64,000 nt of DNA from an uncultured Erythrobacter sp. (GTDB lineage Bacteria; Pseudomonadota; Alphaproteobacteria; Sphingomonadales; Sphingomonadaceae), in assembly GCA_947502815.1 (NCBI GenBank), contig CANNBH010000001.1:992001-1056000 (forward strand). The letters run 5' to 3'. Below the pieces are notes generated by a model. It saw only the letters and a list, made by a program, of their open reading frames with translations. It made no database searches and was not told the DNA's origin. Positions 63,477 to 64,000 of the stretch are shown here, piece by piece. Numbering within the stretch: the first letter of the stretch is position 1; every line of letters starts with the position of its first letter. Position numbers and translations under genes: made by a program.

Positions 63477-63956
63477 TCATGGCTGATTTTGCGCTGCCCA
63501 ATGCGTTAGCGATCCGCGTGACTTGATTGTTTTGAGACAGATCGTTGTTGAACTGGAAGTAACGCCGGGCAGTTTGGAAATTTCGTGACGCAACAATTCG
63601 TCAAGATGATCGACAGAGCGGGCGTAGACGCGCAGCAAGTAATCGCTGGACCCTGCTGTGGTGTGGCATTCGACAATGGCAGGGTGATCGCAAACTGCCT
63701 GTTCAAAGGCGGTGTAAGCATCAAATCGGATGGTGACCGAGATTTGGCTCAACACGCCAAGGCCTAGTCGCCCGGGATCAAATTGTGCGGCGTAACCAAG
63801 CAGCAAGCCTGATCGCTCCATCTCCCTTACCCGTGTCCAGCAAGGCGATTTGGAAAGACCGATATCCGCCGAAAGATCGGCAAAGGATCGGCGTCCATCG
63901 GCCTCCAACGCCTCCGCAATTTTCCAGTCAATATTATCCAAGTCCCGCTCTCCCAT
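63477..63956 (-). CDS. Lrp/AsnC family transcriptional regulator
   Basis: The 159-residue protein has an N-terminal helix-turn-helix (DWKIAEALEADGRRSFADLSADIGLSKSPC) and a C-terminal RAM-type ligand domain (HPAIVECHTTAGSSDYLLRV). It resembles amino-acid-responsive regulators of the Lrp family. I chose ATG 63956 (MGERDL); an in-frame GTG at 63986 adds ten residues. Target genes lie outside the window. Confidence 0.9.
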   Translation of the reverse strand: MGERDLDNIDWKIAEALEADGRRSFADLSADIGLSKSPCWTRVREMERSGLLLGYAAQFDPGRLGLGVLSQISVTIRFDAYTAFEQAVCDHPAIVECHTTAGSSDYLLRVYARSVDHLDELLRHEISKLPGVTSSSTTICLKTIKSRGSLTHWAAQNQP

Positions 63957-64000
63957 CGTCGCCCCATCAATAGGCCGTTGTGACACTAAACTGATGCATC

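Overview
The window reads as chromosomal DNA of a GC-rich alphaproteobacterium, most likely a marine member of the Sphingomonadales (Erythrobacter/Altererythrobacter type). Pointers are a GcrA cell-cycle regulator, a DUF1476 (F1-ATPase inhibitor-like) protein, coupled crtW and crtZ carotenoid genes, a TonB-dependent receptor with a DUF6607 partner, a sphingomonad-style psp locus, and an alginate lyase. This placement is inferred from protein content; no rRNA gene is present.

Layout. 1-1.6 kb: end of a TonB receptor (probably heme uptake) and a DUF6607 protein. 1.7-7.7 kb (minus): Nudix hydrolase, monothiol glutaredoxin, BolA, DUF1476, quinone oxidoreductase, then leuD and leuC, separated by a small membrane ORF and a GFA-family gene. 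7.9-10.6 kb (plus): thioesterase, crtW-crtZ (ketolated and hydroxylated carotenoids), and two tandem paralogues of unknown function. 10.9-11.7 kb (minus): DUF454 protein and sufE. 11.7-16.0 kb (minus): a phage-shock operon of eleven genes behind a clear sigma-54 promoter: a 55-residue membrane peptide, pspA, pspB, pspC, then seven small membrane/coiled-coil proteins, six of which share a motif related to the end of PspB. The activator gene pspF diverges from it. 17-18.6 kb: small membrane protein and two PilZ proteins. 18.8-35.6 kb: the translation/RNA block rimP-nusA-ylxR-infB ... rbfA ... truB-rpsO-pnp, interrupted by thioesterase, DUF1697, YceI, AbgT, thymidine kinase, acetyltransferase and glpD genes. 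35.6-41.2 kb: lipoprotein, spermidine-synthase-like protein, DUF481 barrel, DUF1993, gcrA, an ABC-2 permease, a PH-like membrane protein and hspQ.

41.4-54.1 kb is an integrated element of about 12.7 kb. It sits at the 3' end of tRNA-Ser(CGA) and is bounded by a 17-bp direct repeat (41468-41484 and 54124-54140). Inside each end lies a matching 20-bp double repeat, probably integrase arm sites. The left module has a tyrosine integrase, an unknown protein co-translated with it, an AlpA/excisionase-like protein, a winged-helix protein, a PC4-like protein and a HUH-type endonuclease. A PIN toxin-antitoxin pair and an unknown protein follow. The cargo is metal resistance: copB and copA with a divergent CsoR-type repressor and its operator, and a MerR regulator divergent from a CDF transporter-DUF3703-ICMT-like operon. 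A small unknown protein and a secreted nuclease close the element.

54.2-58.3 kb looks like a small alginate/uronate locus: mannonate dehydratase, an Nramp-fold transporter lacking the hallmark metal-binding motifs, and a divergent PL7 alginate lyase lipoprotein with an F5/8C-like carbohydrate-binding domain. 58.5-63.3 kb is a 1,625-residue autotransporter with internally duplicated beta-helix modules, followed by a strong terminator and an Lrp/AsnC regulator.

The most distinctive system is the expanded psp operon. The best-delimited mobile feature is the metal-resistance island. No CRISPR array, rRNA gene or complete IS element was seen.
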